A stretch of DNA of 64,000 bases, from assembly GCF_050948175.1 (NCBI RefSeq), contig NW_027490147.1, positions 744,001-808,000 on the forward strand, given 5' to 3'. The notes beneath the pieces were generated by a model. That model saw nothing but the letters and a program-made list of their open reading frames with translations. It made no database searches and had not been told where the DNA came from. The translations under genes were made by a program, and so were the position numbers. How positions within the stretch are numbered: the first letter of the stretch is position 1; every line of letters begins with the position of its first letter. This stretch comes from Xylocopa sonorina. Its lineage: Eukaryota > Arthropoda > Insecta > Hymenoptera > Apidae. Of this stretch, positions 26,480 through 36,205 are shown piece after piece.

Positions 26480-29400
26480 CTTAGGATACTGCAGCTGAAT
26501 ATGCAACACTCAGCTGCAGTTACAGGGCAAGTGACTCAGCTCGTTGCGGAAAAGTACCTAGACGTCCTGCTATTGCAGGAGCCATACGCTAGGAAACTAA
26601 GCACGAGCTATGCTATTTGTGGTCTAGGGATCGGTATGAAGGTGGCGGCTGTAAGCTCACAACACCCGCGGCAGTCGCCGTTAGCAACCCTCGTATCGAA
26701 ATGGTATTCATCTCGCAGCTTAGCAATACGCACTGCGTTTGTGCGGAAGTGCTGGCGCCCGGCATCTCGGTATACGTCGTATCGTGCTACTTCCAGTACA
26801 GTGACGATATCGAGATGCACCTCAGGCACCTCCAGACGGTGTTTCATAATCTGAGGGGGAAGAGATTGTTAGTTTCGGTAGATGCCAACGCCCGGTCGTC
26901 ACTCTGGGGGCCGCAGAGTATAGACGATAGGGGAGCAAAGTTCGAGGAGCTCATACGGGCGTTTGGCATGGAAGTTGTGAACGATATCGGTCAGCTACCT
27001 ACCTACTGGTCGATCAGGGGCTCGTCATACATCGACGTTACTCTGGCATCGCCAACCATGCTCCCACTCATCGGGGGCTGGAGGGTACGGAAAGATTGGG
27101 TGACCAGCGATCACAACGCAATTGACATCCGGCTGAGGGTCCCGAGCACTGTAGCGGTGGATCAGGGAGGAGCAAGCACTCGGTTCGACGTCAATCGAGC
27201 CGATTGGGAGCTCTTCACTGAAAGCCTGGCCGATCAATCTAGATCGAGGCTCGAGACAGTAAGGCTGGAGTCTGCGGAAGATGTAGATAGGTTGGCGGAG
27301 ACGCTAACGGGAGTCATCACTGATTCCTGTGCCGCGTCAATGCCTTACAAAAGACAACTTAGAAAGTCCAACCCGTGGTGGACGAAAGAACTTTCAGATA
27401 TGAAAAGATCTGTGCACAGTCTGAGACGTGTGGCTCAGAAGGAACGTGACGAAACCGCTCGCCAAGAAAAATGGTTAAAGTACCGCTCCTCTTTGCAGGA
27501 ATATAACAATAAGGTGAAGCGGACGAAACTCGAAAGCTGGCGACGCTTTGTAACCTCGAACGGGAACTCGGGGCCCTGGAGTACCGTCTATAAACTCCAG
27601 GCGAATAAACTCCGAGTTGAGAGAGTCCTTAGTACTCTCCGGCGTGGTAGAGACAACACATATGATAGTCGCGAGACAGCCAGCTTACTCCTGAGTACGC
27701 ACGTCCCCGAGGACCGGGAAGAAGAAGACACGCCGGAGCAGCGAGAGATTAGGGAAAGCGCACACTTCGCGCCTGACACTCCTGATGCCTCCTGTTTCAC
27801 GGAAGCGGAGGTAGTGAGTGCAGTAAAGACTTTCAAAAATAGAAAGGCACCGGGGCCGGACCACGTAGAAGTCCAGGCGCTGAAGGCCACCGTAGGTATA
27901 ATTCCCGGTCAGATGACAAGAATATTTAACGGATGCCTTCAATGGGGCGTCTTCCCCTCGATCTGGAAGGAGGGCTCTCTCAGAGTCCTCTTGAAGGAAG
28001 GGAAAGACGAGAAGGATCCGAAGTCCTACCGACCGATCTGTCTCCTCTCAGTAGTAGGGAAACTCCTCGAGAAGCTCCTAAAAAAGCGTCTCTACCAGAC
28101 GTCGTTGGCCCCTGGGATGGTCTCCGACCGACAGTTCGGGTTCACGCCCGGAAGGTCGGCGGAAGACGCGGTCGTGGAGATGCGCCGCATGGTCGATGCT
28201 TCCGAGCATCGATACGCTGTGGCGCTTCTCTTCGACATCTCTGGAGCCTTCGACAATGTCTGGTGGCCCCTAGTTTTAGAGTCGATGAAAGAAAGAGGCT
28301 GCCCTCGGAACGTTTTCGAAGTAATGAAAAGTAGGATCTCTCAGTAGGATCTGTACAGGTTTCCAAGCGGGCGACGAGAGGGTGTCCGCAAGGCTCCGTT
28401 CTCGGTCCCGCCTGCTGGAACCTTATGTTTGACAATCTCCTGCGGTCACTCCAGACCACAGTCGAGAATAGGTTCATAGCTTACGCGGACGATCTCCTAG
28501 TCCTCGTAAGCGGAAATAGTAGAAGAGAATTGGAGATAAATGGTCAACAAGTTGTTGACCAGATTCTCCTTTGGTGTAGGCTGGCGAAACTCGAAGTATC
28601 GGCCACAAAGACGGAGGCAATTGTCCTCAAGAGTGGTTTGATCGAGAGGCCAGCGATAGGAAGAAGAGGAGGCACGCGCCCGGACAGAAAACGCAAGGCC
28701 GTTCGGTCTTCTAAAGCCGACCTTGCCGCGAGACCGCCGACCATCCGATTAGGGAATAATAGTATTAAATTCAAGCACGCGGTACGGTACCTTGGCGTCA
28801 ACATAGACGCAGGTATGGGAGTCAGATCCCATTGTAGATATTTGAGCGACAAGGTCGGGTCGCTGTTCAGTAAACTTAGTAGGCTGGCGAGATGTACGTG
28901 GGGGCTCCGCTTCAGCTCTCTCGATGGCATCTACAGGGGTGCGTTCGTCTCGACGATGGTGTATGCCTCGGCGGGATGGGCCGACCTGTGCACGGAGAGA
29001 GAGTGGAAGGTGCTCAGATCCGCGCAACGTCGCGCTTTGATCGCGATGACCGGTGCATACCGCCGGATATCGTGGGAAGGTGCGTGCGTAGTGGCTGGCG
29101 CGGCCCCTATAGACATGGTCGTCCAGCAGCATAGGGCCCTCTACAATCTTCGTAGAGGAAGAGACGCCAGGATAGGGAACACCGTCATCCAGAGTGGATT
29201 GGAAGACGGTGAAGAACGCGTTAAAATTGAAGTCATAAACGTGTGGCAAACCCGGTGGAAAGATTCCCACAAGGGTCGCACGACGTATGACTTTTTTCAG
29301 GATGTTAGAGTAAGACTGGCCGCCGACTGGATTAGGCCTAGTCACTACACCACGCAGGTGCTGTCGGGGCATGGCAACTTTATGGCTCGTCTATTGACGT

Positions 29401-29636
29401 ACGCCGTTGTCAATGACTCGACATGTATCTGCGGAGGTGCAGCAGATACAGTGGGACACTTCCTACTAGAGTGCCCACTCTTTGAAGCGCAGAGAGAAGC
29501 TCTGCGAGACATTATCCCGGCGAGTGAGTGGAGATGGCCGGAGGCGGCACCGCACTTGGTGTCGTCGCCAGAGGCATTCTCTGTGCTCGCCAGCTTCAGC
29601 CAGGAAGCGCTCTGGCTGAAGATGTTCATGGAGTAG
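26480..29636 (+). pseudogene. R1-clade ORF2: AP endonuclease and reverse transcriptase, two frameshifts
   Basis: About 1,050 codons, the usual R1 ORF2 length. Endonuclease motifs in order are LRILQLNMQHS, LLQEPYA, VSVDANARSSLWG, SYIDVTLAS and TSDHNAI. Reverse transcriptase follows with RKAPGPDHVEV, KSYRPICLLSVVGKLLEK, QFGFTPGRSAEDAV, FDISGAFDNVWW, GCPQGSVLGPACWN and FIAYADD. The C-terminal motif is CICGGAADTVGHFLLECP. Frameshifts lie near 26650-26680 (after the first endonuclease motif) and near 28345 (just before GCPQG). All catalytic motifs survive, so this is the youngest-looking coding element in the window, yet this copy cannot make one continuous ORF2 protein. Confidence 0.9.
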
Positions 29637-30042
29637 GCTTGCTCCATCGTTGGATAGAATACAAAAGTTAAGTCTTCAGAATGGAAATTCCATTCAAACC
29701 AGTAGTTGAGGTCTTGCTTTGATCGACAACTCTTCAGTCGATCAAAGCTCTTTAAATTTCTAAGTAAAGGGTCAGAGTGAGCGTGTTCGCGTACACGTAG
29801 CGAGTTCGCCTCCCCGAGGTTCCCCGTGGGTGCTCCGGCGGTTAGGATTCGTCCTCTCCGACGGAGTAGCTGAAGGACTCGCCCGGTCGGAAAGGCGCCC
29901 CGGCACATCTGGATTTTTTCATCGCCCGTTTCAGTGAGGTGGGAGTACCCTGGGAGGTAGAGGCTAGATTACGTCGCATATACCCGTCTGGGTGAGGAAG
30001 CACGCCTGATCACCGTCCTGGTGTAGGGCAGACAATAAATCC
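29637..30042 (+). other. 3' untranslated region of the R1-clade element
   Basis: Non-coding. It contains a perfect 12-bp stem (GCTTTGATCGAC, 29716-29727, with its complement at 29737-29748; 9-nt loop). A smaller hairpin, GAATGG-AAATT-CCATTC, lies near 29680. Stem-loops in the 3' UTR are plausible recognition structures for the element's own reverse transcriptase. Confidence 0.65.
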
Positions 30043-31904
30043 TGGCCGGGTTGATCATACTGGAGACGGCCGGTGTAGGTTTGGCAGCAGCCTCGATCAA
30101 GAGTTGGGCGAATTCAGTGGCCCGGAGACCGCCCTTAACGTACCTAGTATCTACCCCTAAGCCGTATCACTTGAGATATTTCCATCCGGCCAATCCTTGT
30201 GGGGTGGGTTCCGTTGCCGCTTGTGTGCTAGACCCGCACTGTCCGGCCGTTTGTGGTTGTGTTACGCTCATGACAGGGGGGTCCGTCGTCCCTACTTCTG
30301 TCGGGGCGTCGTGTGTCCCTACCCCTTTCACGTTGGGGCCATCTGGACATTTAGCCCCCCGGGGCCGTTTCATTGTAACACCCGGGTCAGGCACACTGAC
30401 GCTTTCTCCCGTTTCGAGGATGTTCCGTCCTGTGCTCTTTTTCTTCTGAACGGAACGTTTGACTTCCAATGAGTCGTTGAGTTCGGGGTTCTCCTCCTCG
30501 CGTACTAGTGTGGGCCCAGTCCCTATCTTCTGGTGGAGTGTACCCGCCGCCGTGTAGGTTTGGTACCACCGGTCGGGTCCTCGTTCCCAATATACCACAG
30601 GTGTGTGGAGTAGCGCTTGATGCGCGGCACCGGCAATGTTCATATCGCTAGTGGTCATTATGGTACCTCCTTTCCAGAAGAGGGATTTATTCCCTTGTAC
30701 TCAAGCAGCGCGATCCGATTTTGTTACTCCACACGCTGTCTGTTACCGTTAACAGCGTGCATTTCGGCATTATGCGCTTCGGCAGCAGCGTTCACCCAAC
30801 TGACACCTCGCTCTACCGTGCTGAGCCTCTCGGTTAGTGGTGTCGTAATCCGGGAGTTACGCGTGCTTTGTTTGTGCAGCCTCACGTCTCTGCACTCATT
30901 CCCGCTCGGTGTGAAGAATATACAGAAGGAGCAGACACGACTACCCCTCAGTGACCTATCGTTGCTATTTACACTGGTTATGTACGCAAAAGCGTACGCC
31001 GCGCGGTCTTCGGCTTCCTCTGTGACGTTAGCTAATTTTTCCAACGCCTCTTTCTGGCTGCTTAGGGTAGGATCGATCGTGCCACCCTCGCCCGAGCGCA
31101 GTTTTCCTCCTCTTCCCCTATCACCTCCAGTTCTTTTTCTGCTGCGACGTTGGGGCTATTCGATGCCCATAACTCGACTGCGTTTCAAGTAACCTGGGCT
31201 TCTTCGCGAGGGGTCAGATTAGATAGTCCGATGGCTTCACTCTCCCATCTCTTAATGGTACCGTCGCCTATCTCGAGCTTCTTCAAAGCTTGTGCTACTG
31301 CCGCCGCCCACCTTCTGTTGCTTGCCCCAGTGCCCAAGACACCTAGGATCCGGGTGGGGTCGTCTTTGATCTGGGCCGCTATTTGGGAGGCGCGCGCGCT
31401 CAGACTCTTTCCTTTACGGATAGGTCTTCCTCCCCGGTCTTTCTTTTTCTCCTCCGGGGAACCGCCTACCTTGTTGCCGGTCTGCCCTTCCTCCTTGGAT
31501 TTGCTGCCGGAGAAGCTACCCGCGAAGACTTCTTCTTCCATGGTAGCGTCTAGACGGGCGGCTCTGTCCTCTCAAATCGTGGGCGGCCGTCTATTGGTCA
31601 CTGATGCCGGTACAGGACCTGCTCCGTTTATTGCAGTCCAACTGACTAGCCTGCTCAATTTATCCTTGGGCTGTTCGGTTTCATTGCAGGCGTGACTGAG
31701 TAGTGCCTCACTGAATAACTCCATCTTCCCCGTGAAGAACTGTCCTTGGTCCTCGGGTTCTGGACTACTTTCCGTAAAACACTGATTTACGGGGGTAGGG
31801 GTTGTAGTCTCCCCCTCACGCCGTCGCCGTCTGCCAACTTTGACGTCTGGTCGAGGCTCGTCACGACGTGGGCCCCGCTCAGACCCTCGTGAGGATTCGA
31901 TAGT
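30043..31904 (-). pseudogene. ORF X, N-terminal part: basic and low-complexity leader of capsid-like relic
   Basis: Minus strand, upstream half of ORF X. Just inside the R2 junction (about 31890-31580) is a clearly coding stretch with an Arg-rich patch (VGRRRRREGE) and VSWTAINGAG, ended by a stop. Open pieces 31541-31185, 31044-30724 and 30658-30167 follow. They are rich in Lys, Glu, Gly and Pro (ILGVLGTGASNRRWAAAVAQ, CSFCIFFTPSGNECRD, VVYWERGPDRWYQTYTAAG). The frame then continues through the R1-clade target duplication (SSMINPA) into the part left of 25867. Together the halves hold about 1,500 codons, similar to the long first ORF of several arthropod toti-like viruses. The viral assignment is inference; continuity across the nested element is directly visible. 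Confidence 0.45.
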
Positions 31905-33996
31905 AAATATCTTAAAAAGTTAGGAATGAGCATGCAAATACAAAAATGCCATACGTTTCAAATTGTACATAAAAATAAAACCTGGTATATACAAAATCCA
32001 AAATTAAAACTAAATGAACAATCTGTCCCGGAGACTGAACCCGACGAGATATTGGATTACTTAGGAGTAACTCTGGATCCCTGGAAAGGTTTAAAACGTG
32101 CGCAAATGAGTGAAGCCATAGTGGCAGCTAAAAATATTTAAAAAATGGCTCTAAAATCCTATCAAAAAATTAATTTAGTAAGAACCTACCTGCTTTCAAG
32201 GTATATTCATAGCTAATCCACAGCCTATACAAATATTGGAGTCGTTGGACCATGAAATTAAACAAATATGTAAAGAGATATTACACATTCATCTATCAAC
32301 ACAACGGATGGTATCTTTTATGCAGAAAAGCGCCATGATGGACTCGGTTTGCAGAGAATAACGGATATAGTACGCATTGCAAAAGTAAAAAATAGCATCC
32401 GGATGGCTAACAGCGAGGATTTAGCGGTTCGAGATGCTTATAAAAGGCAAGAGAATATTACATTAAAATATGCAAAGTCAGTTGGATTGAGGTGGCCAGC
32501 CACGGGAGAGGAAATAGAAAGCGCACGAACTACATTAAGAAAGAGCTATGTGGACATGTGGGCTCAGCTTATCTCTCAAGGACAAGGCGTTCATGAGTTC
32601 ATGAATGATAAAATTGGAAACGCCTGGCTATTTAGACCAGCAGTGCTAAAATCATCTCGCTATATCGATGCAATTAAATTACGCACTAATACCTTTGGCA
32701 CCAGGGTAGCGTTACGAAGAGCAAGCAGGAATATTAGACCCGAATGTAGAAGATGCAACCTACAGTTTGAAACCTTGGGCCATGTGCTCGGTGACTGTAT
32801 TCACACCTAAACTGCTACAATGAATAGGCATAACGAAATTGTTAAAATGATTGAGAAGAAAGTCTTGCGGAAATGGGCAGTTTTCCAAGAACCATCGGTT
32901 AATGTAATTAGAAAACTTGAGAAGCCAGATTTGGTAATTAACACGTTCCCTGCCGCGTGGGGCGTATACGCCCCACGCTGAACTTTCCGTTCAAGCCATT
33001 TGGTATTATCATTGTAAAACGAAGAATTTTTTAAAAATTCATTATAGAGACAATTATGGACATCTTAATACTATTGCTGATGCCCTCATTTAATCGTGGG
33101 GCGTATACGCCCCACGCAGCGTGATGGGCAATTTTCCTTTACTGTGACTTGTTTTTACTGCATTTCTCTTATTCCGATCAGTCATTTATTCGCGTGTCGT
33201 TGATACAATACTTAAAAGTTACAATACTAAAAAGTTGTAACATTCTGCGATAGTTGCGTGGATAAATCACACTTATGTTTGCCATGTTTTAACAAAGTTC
33301 ATCGTAACATCCCTTTGTAATTGCAAAATACAAACTTGAATTTAACCAAAATGTTATATTTTAAATTGATATAGGCATGATAAAAAAAATTATATGTCAG
33401 GATACCACTCGCTTGGCATAATAATGTTCAGCCAGTTATTTGTTAATCTAATACCTAGAAAAATTAATTTATTGGTTTGTTGTGTTATGCATGTTAAACT
33501 ATACAACCTTTCCTTGATAATTATGATTTTTGCACTATTTTAATTATTGCAAGGCATACGCCAGAAACAAAATAATACAAATGTAAAGCGTGGGGCGCAT
33601 ACGCCCCACGCGGCTTGAACGGGAAGTCTTCAAAAAACGGTCTGGCAGGGAACGTGTTAAAAACCAAGAAAAGCTTTGGTGGCTGATGTGACTATTAGAT
33701 ATGAGAATAAAGATAATCTAAAGAAATCATATCAGGAAAAAATAGATAAATATAGGGTCACTGCCGCATATGTAAAAGCCAAATTGAACTGTTTAACAGC
33801 AGAAGTCATTCCAATAGTTGTTGGTTGCAGAGGAGCTATGCCTCTTGCCACAGTTACACATCTTAAAGCCTTAAATTTTAGTAAAAGCGAGATGAGGACA
33901 GTGGCTCCGATTGCTCTCAGATCATCAATTGAGATGGCCAACTGTTTTTGGACTATGATCGTACAACACGATCATTGTGGTGTATTTAGTTATTGA
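31905..33996 (+). pseudogene. R2 protein remnant: RT thumb, CCHC motif, endonuclease
   Basis: Pieces in R2 order start with the post-catalytic RT region (31905-32141, EILDYLGVTLDPWKGL). Next comes FYAEKRHDGLGLQRI (about 32320-32365) and the linker. The zinc motif is CRRCNLQFETLGHVLGDC near 32750 (C-x2-C-x8-H-x4-C). The endonuclease reads RHNEIVKMIEKK, then KPDLVI up to 32941, and resumes at 33661 with ALVADVTIRYEN. The family's restriction-like endonuclease uses PD followed by a downstream D, and the MITE lies between them. Stops follow 32141 and 32810, and frames do not match across the MITE, so the gene was already decaying. The stretch ending at 33996 covers the usual R2 C-terminus. Confidence 0.88.
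32942..33656. mobile_element. 715-bp piggyBac-type MITE in R2
   Basis: Flanked by TTAA at 32938-32941 and 33657-33660. Termini are CACGTTCCCTGCC and its exact complement. Imperfect inverted similarity continues inward (CCGTTCAAGCC against GGCTTGAACGG). It has no coding capacity. Three copies of a 22-24-bp palindrome (half-site GCGTGGGGCGTA) lie at 32955-32978, 33095-33116 and 33588-33611; the outer two sit just inside the termini. It needs a piggyBac transposase in trans. The relics here have different inner TIR sequence (CACATTGACAGCCG, CACTTTGACTGCC), so its partner is probably elsewhere. Confidence 0.9.
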
Positions 33997-34513
33997 TCTT
34001 TTCGTTTGTTTGTATATTTATTGACATGCATGTTATTTTATTTTATTTTATTTTACTGATTTAGTTTATCCTATTTAGTGACACGGCCTTGGCCGAATGT
34101 TTTAAGTTTTCATTTATTTACATAATTGATATATTTTTGTTGTTGTACATATTTTATCTTATTGTACTGTAATTTTATGTATTCGTAACGTTTGATTATA
34201 GAATTTTTCTTTTACTCCTTCTACATATATGCCATTAACATATGAATAATTAAGTAAATTAGGCAAATAAGTTGATAATACGACTTAGACATCTACGCTG
34301 AGTGTTGCGGTTTGAGTACAAGACATAAAACGGCGTAAGCCACATATGTGGTTCGGCACTAACATATTTATTTATGTAGTTTGTGTGTAGTATTGTTCAT
34401 TATTCAGTTAGTTAGTTTATATAGTTGTTATATTTGTTACAGTGTTGTTGCCCAACGAGGGGGATGAATACCTCGAAAGTATACTGATTCCTTTTACAAA
34501 TTAGTACAGAAAC
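33997..34513 (+). other. R2 3' untranslated region
   Basis: Roughly 500 bp, AT-rich and non-coding, ending ACAGAAAC immediately before 28S TAACCAAATGCC. Position and length suit the R2 3' UTR, whose RNA fold is recognised by R2 protein in studied species. It ends with a few As rather than a long tail, as usual for R2. Confidence 0.75.
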
Positions 34514-34533
34514 TAACCAAATGCCTCGTCATT

Positions 34534-34570
<37 letters not shown>

Positions 34571-34630
34571 TAATCTGTCCTTATCTACTTTCTGGCGAAA
34601 CCACTGCCAAGGGAACGGGCTTGGAAAAAT

Positions 34631-34669
<39 letters not shown>

Positions 34670-34852
34670 TGGCATTGTAAGGAGATATGAGAGGTGTAGC
34701 ATAAGTGGGAGGTGGTAACATCGCCGGTGAAATACTACTACTTTCATTCAAAAGGGCAAAAGCTGGCTTGATCTCGATGTTCAGTACCCATAGAGACTGC
34801 GAAAGCCTATCGATGCGACGGCCTATCGATAATTTTGGCTTGAAGAGTTTTC

Positions 34853-34891
<39 letters not shown>

Positions 34892-35505
34892 TTTGTGGCG
34901 GCCAAGCGTTCATAGCGACGTCGCTTTTTGATCCTTCGATGTCGGCTCTACCTATCATTGCGAAGCAGAATTCGCCAAGCATCGGATTGTTCACCCGCCA
35001 ACAGGAAACTTGAGCTGGGTTTAGACCGTCGTGTGGCAGGTTAGTTTTACCCTACTGATGACTAGTCGTTGCGATAGTAATCCTGCTCAGTACGAGAGGA
35101 ACCGCAGGATCATTAAGGATATTTGGTTCATGCACTCGGTCAAGCGGCCGGTGGTGCGAAGCTACCATCCGTGGGATTACGCCTGAACGCCTCTAAGGCC
35201 GCATCCTTTCTAGTCAAAGGAGGCAAAGATATCTCTAGGAGTCTCGAGTGGGTCGAAAGGTTCAAAACAATGTGAATCTACTAGGTGGTCGGTCGCGTCC
35301 GCGCGGTCTTTGAATCCATCATCGGGATTTTGCCGAACGACGGCCGCAGCGCTCTAACGGTCGATCATGGGTACACCAATTTTGACGTTGAGACTCGGAA
35401 TCGTTTGCAGACGACTTAGGTACCTGGCGGGGTGTTGTACTCGATAGAGTAGTTACCACGCTACGATCTGTTGAGACTCAGCCCTATGCTTGTGGATTTG
35501 TTTTG
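34514..35505 (+). rRNA. 28S rRNA pseudogene, 3' segment
   Basis: Matches insect 28S from the R2 site to the 3' end: CCAAATGCCTCGTCATTTAA, AAGGGAACGGGCTTGG, TGTTGAGCTTGACTCTAGTC, GTCGCTTTTTGATCCTTCGA, CCTGCTCAGTACGAGAGGAA, CTCAGCCCTATGCTTGTGGA. The downstream R1 site is empty. Substitutions occur in core peptidyl-transferase sequence (for example GATAACTGGTTTGTGG for GATAACTGGCTTGTGG), so it is non-functional. The end near 35505 is placed by similarity to known insect 28S ends. Confidence 0.93.
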
Positions 35506-35590
35506 TAAGCTAAACGAGACCCCACTCGCCTCTCTCGCGGAGAAAGAGAGAGTTAATCGAAAAATATAAGAAAAGCAAAAGAAAGTACAA

Positions 35591-35795
35591 GCCGCTGGCA
35601 CTTGGCGTTTAATAATATTAATATTAAACGTCGAGCGTCGGCGGCTTTTTTTATGACTCGGCGCAAAGCAATACGCCGCTGGAACATGGAAGAAAAAGTA
35701 TACGGCCGCTGGGCACTTGGCGTTTAATATACGATATTAAACGTCGAGTGTGGACGGCTTTTTTTATGACTCGGCGCAAAGCAATACGCCGCTGG
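35591..35795 (+). repeat. Two IGS repeats with stem-loop and T-tract
   Basis: Copies at 35591-35682 and 35704-35795. Each starts GCCGCTGG-CACTTGGCGTTTAA, with a complementary arm TTAAACGTCGAG-GTCGGCGGC, then seven or eight Ts, then ACTCGGCGCAAAGCAATACG. The arms form a stem with an AT loop followed by the T-tract. The position just past 28S suggests a pre-rRNA 3' processing or Pol I termination element. Confidence 0.75.
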
Positions 35796-36049
35796 CACCT
35801 TCCAAATAGGCGGCCGACGGCGTGAACGGTATAAGCACGCTTAAAAAAGAGAACTAAAGAACATGTTCAAACATAGGCGGTCGCCTGACGGCAGCCGCGT
35901 TCTTTAATAGCCAAACCTACACCGGATAGTAGAACGTGCCCGTTGTCCAAGTCGCATTATTCACAGTCAAGTACCCGCCGGTACGAGTTTACGTTTGGCT
36001 AGTAAAGAATTGCGCCCGAGATTGACAGCAAAATGCAAATGTCGGACCG

Positions 36050-36205
36050 GCAGTTAGTTTGAAAAAATTCCCACCGAGAATTAAAGTTCGTACATTGACG
36101 GTAGTTTAAAAAAAATTCCTACCGAGAGTTAAAGTTCGTACATTGACGGTAGTTTGAAAAAAAATGCCGAGCGAGAGTTAGAAATCGTCCGCGGTACCTT
36201 AAAAA
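36050..36205 (+). repeat. IGS tandem repeat, about 58 bp, three copies
   Basis: Unit: TTAAAGTTCGTACATTGACG followed by GTAGTTTGAAAAAAATTCC and ACCGAGAG. Three adjacent copies with increasing divergence to the right. Confidence 0.75.

Larger units (their letters stand above)
25868..30042 (+). mobile_element. R1-clade non-LTR retrotransposon nested in ORF X
   Basis: Bounded by a 16-bp direct duplication (25852-25867, 30043-30058). It opens with CCCGGCAGGGCAGCG and ends GACAATAAATCC with no long poly(A). A short ORF1 remnant precedes a nearly complete ORF2 (26480-29636) with endonuclease, reverse transcriptase and a C-terminal zinc motif. ORF1 lacks recognisable CCHC knuckles, so the copy is probably 5'-truncated. 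The target is neither the canonical 28S R1 site nor telomeric repeat. ORF X reads through the junction when the element is removed. Confidence 0.88.
23235..34513 (+). mobile_element. Composite insertion in the 28S R2 target site
   Basis: An 11,279-bp interruption of 28S at the R2 site: CTCTCT before it and TAACCAAATGCCTCGTC (canonically TAGCC...) after it. Contents from left to right are antisense ORF X (part), an R1-clade element nested in X, the rest of X, then a 5'-truncated R2 carrying a MITE. The R2 3' end abuts the downstream 28S flank exactly where R2 3' ends normally lie. This shows that the insertion was made by R2 machinery. Confidence 0.88.
31905..34513 (+). mobile_element. 5'-truncated R2 retrotransposon in its 28S target
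   Basis: The R2 copy starts inside the reverse transcriptase (KYLKKLGMSMQIQKC at 31905) and ends at 34513, directly before the 28S downstream flank. The N-terminal zinc fingers, Myb domain and RT palm are absent, a typical incomplete reverse transcription product. The left partner is antisense ORF X rather than 28S. A 715-bp MITE interrupts the endonuclease. Confidence 0.88.

Noticed and set aside
30640..30670. GGAAAGGAGG before ATG at 30658 (minus strand) as a bacterial ribosome-binding site
   Set aside because: The setting is eukaryotic nuclear DNA and the reading frame upstream is also coding, so the match is chance.
23235..31904. ORF X as an inverted 5' half of R2
   Set aside because: At about 1,500 codons it is longer than R2's missing part, and it contains no zinc finger, Myb or RT motif of R2.
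34514..34640. An R1 insertion at the canonical 28S R1 site
   Set aside because: TATCTACT runs directly into TTCTGGCGAAACCAC; the R1 site is uninterrupted. The R1-clade copy is inside ORF X instead.
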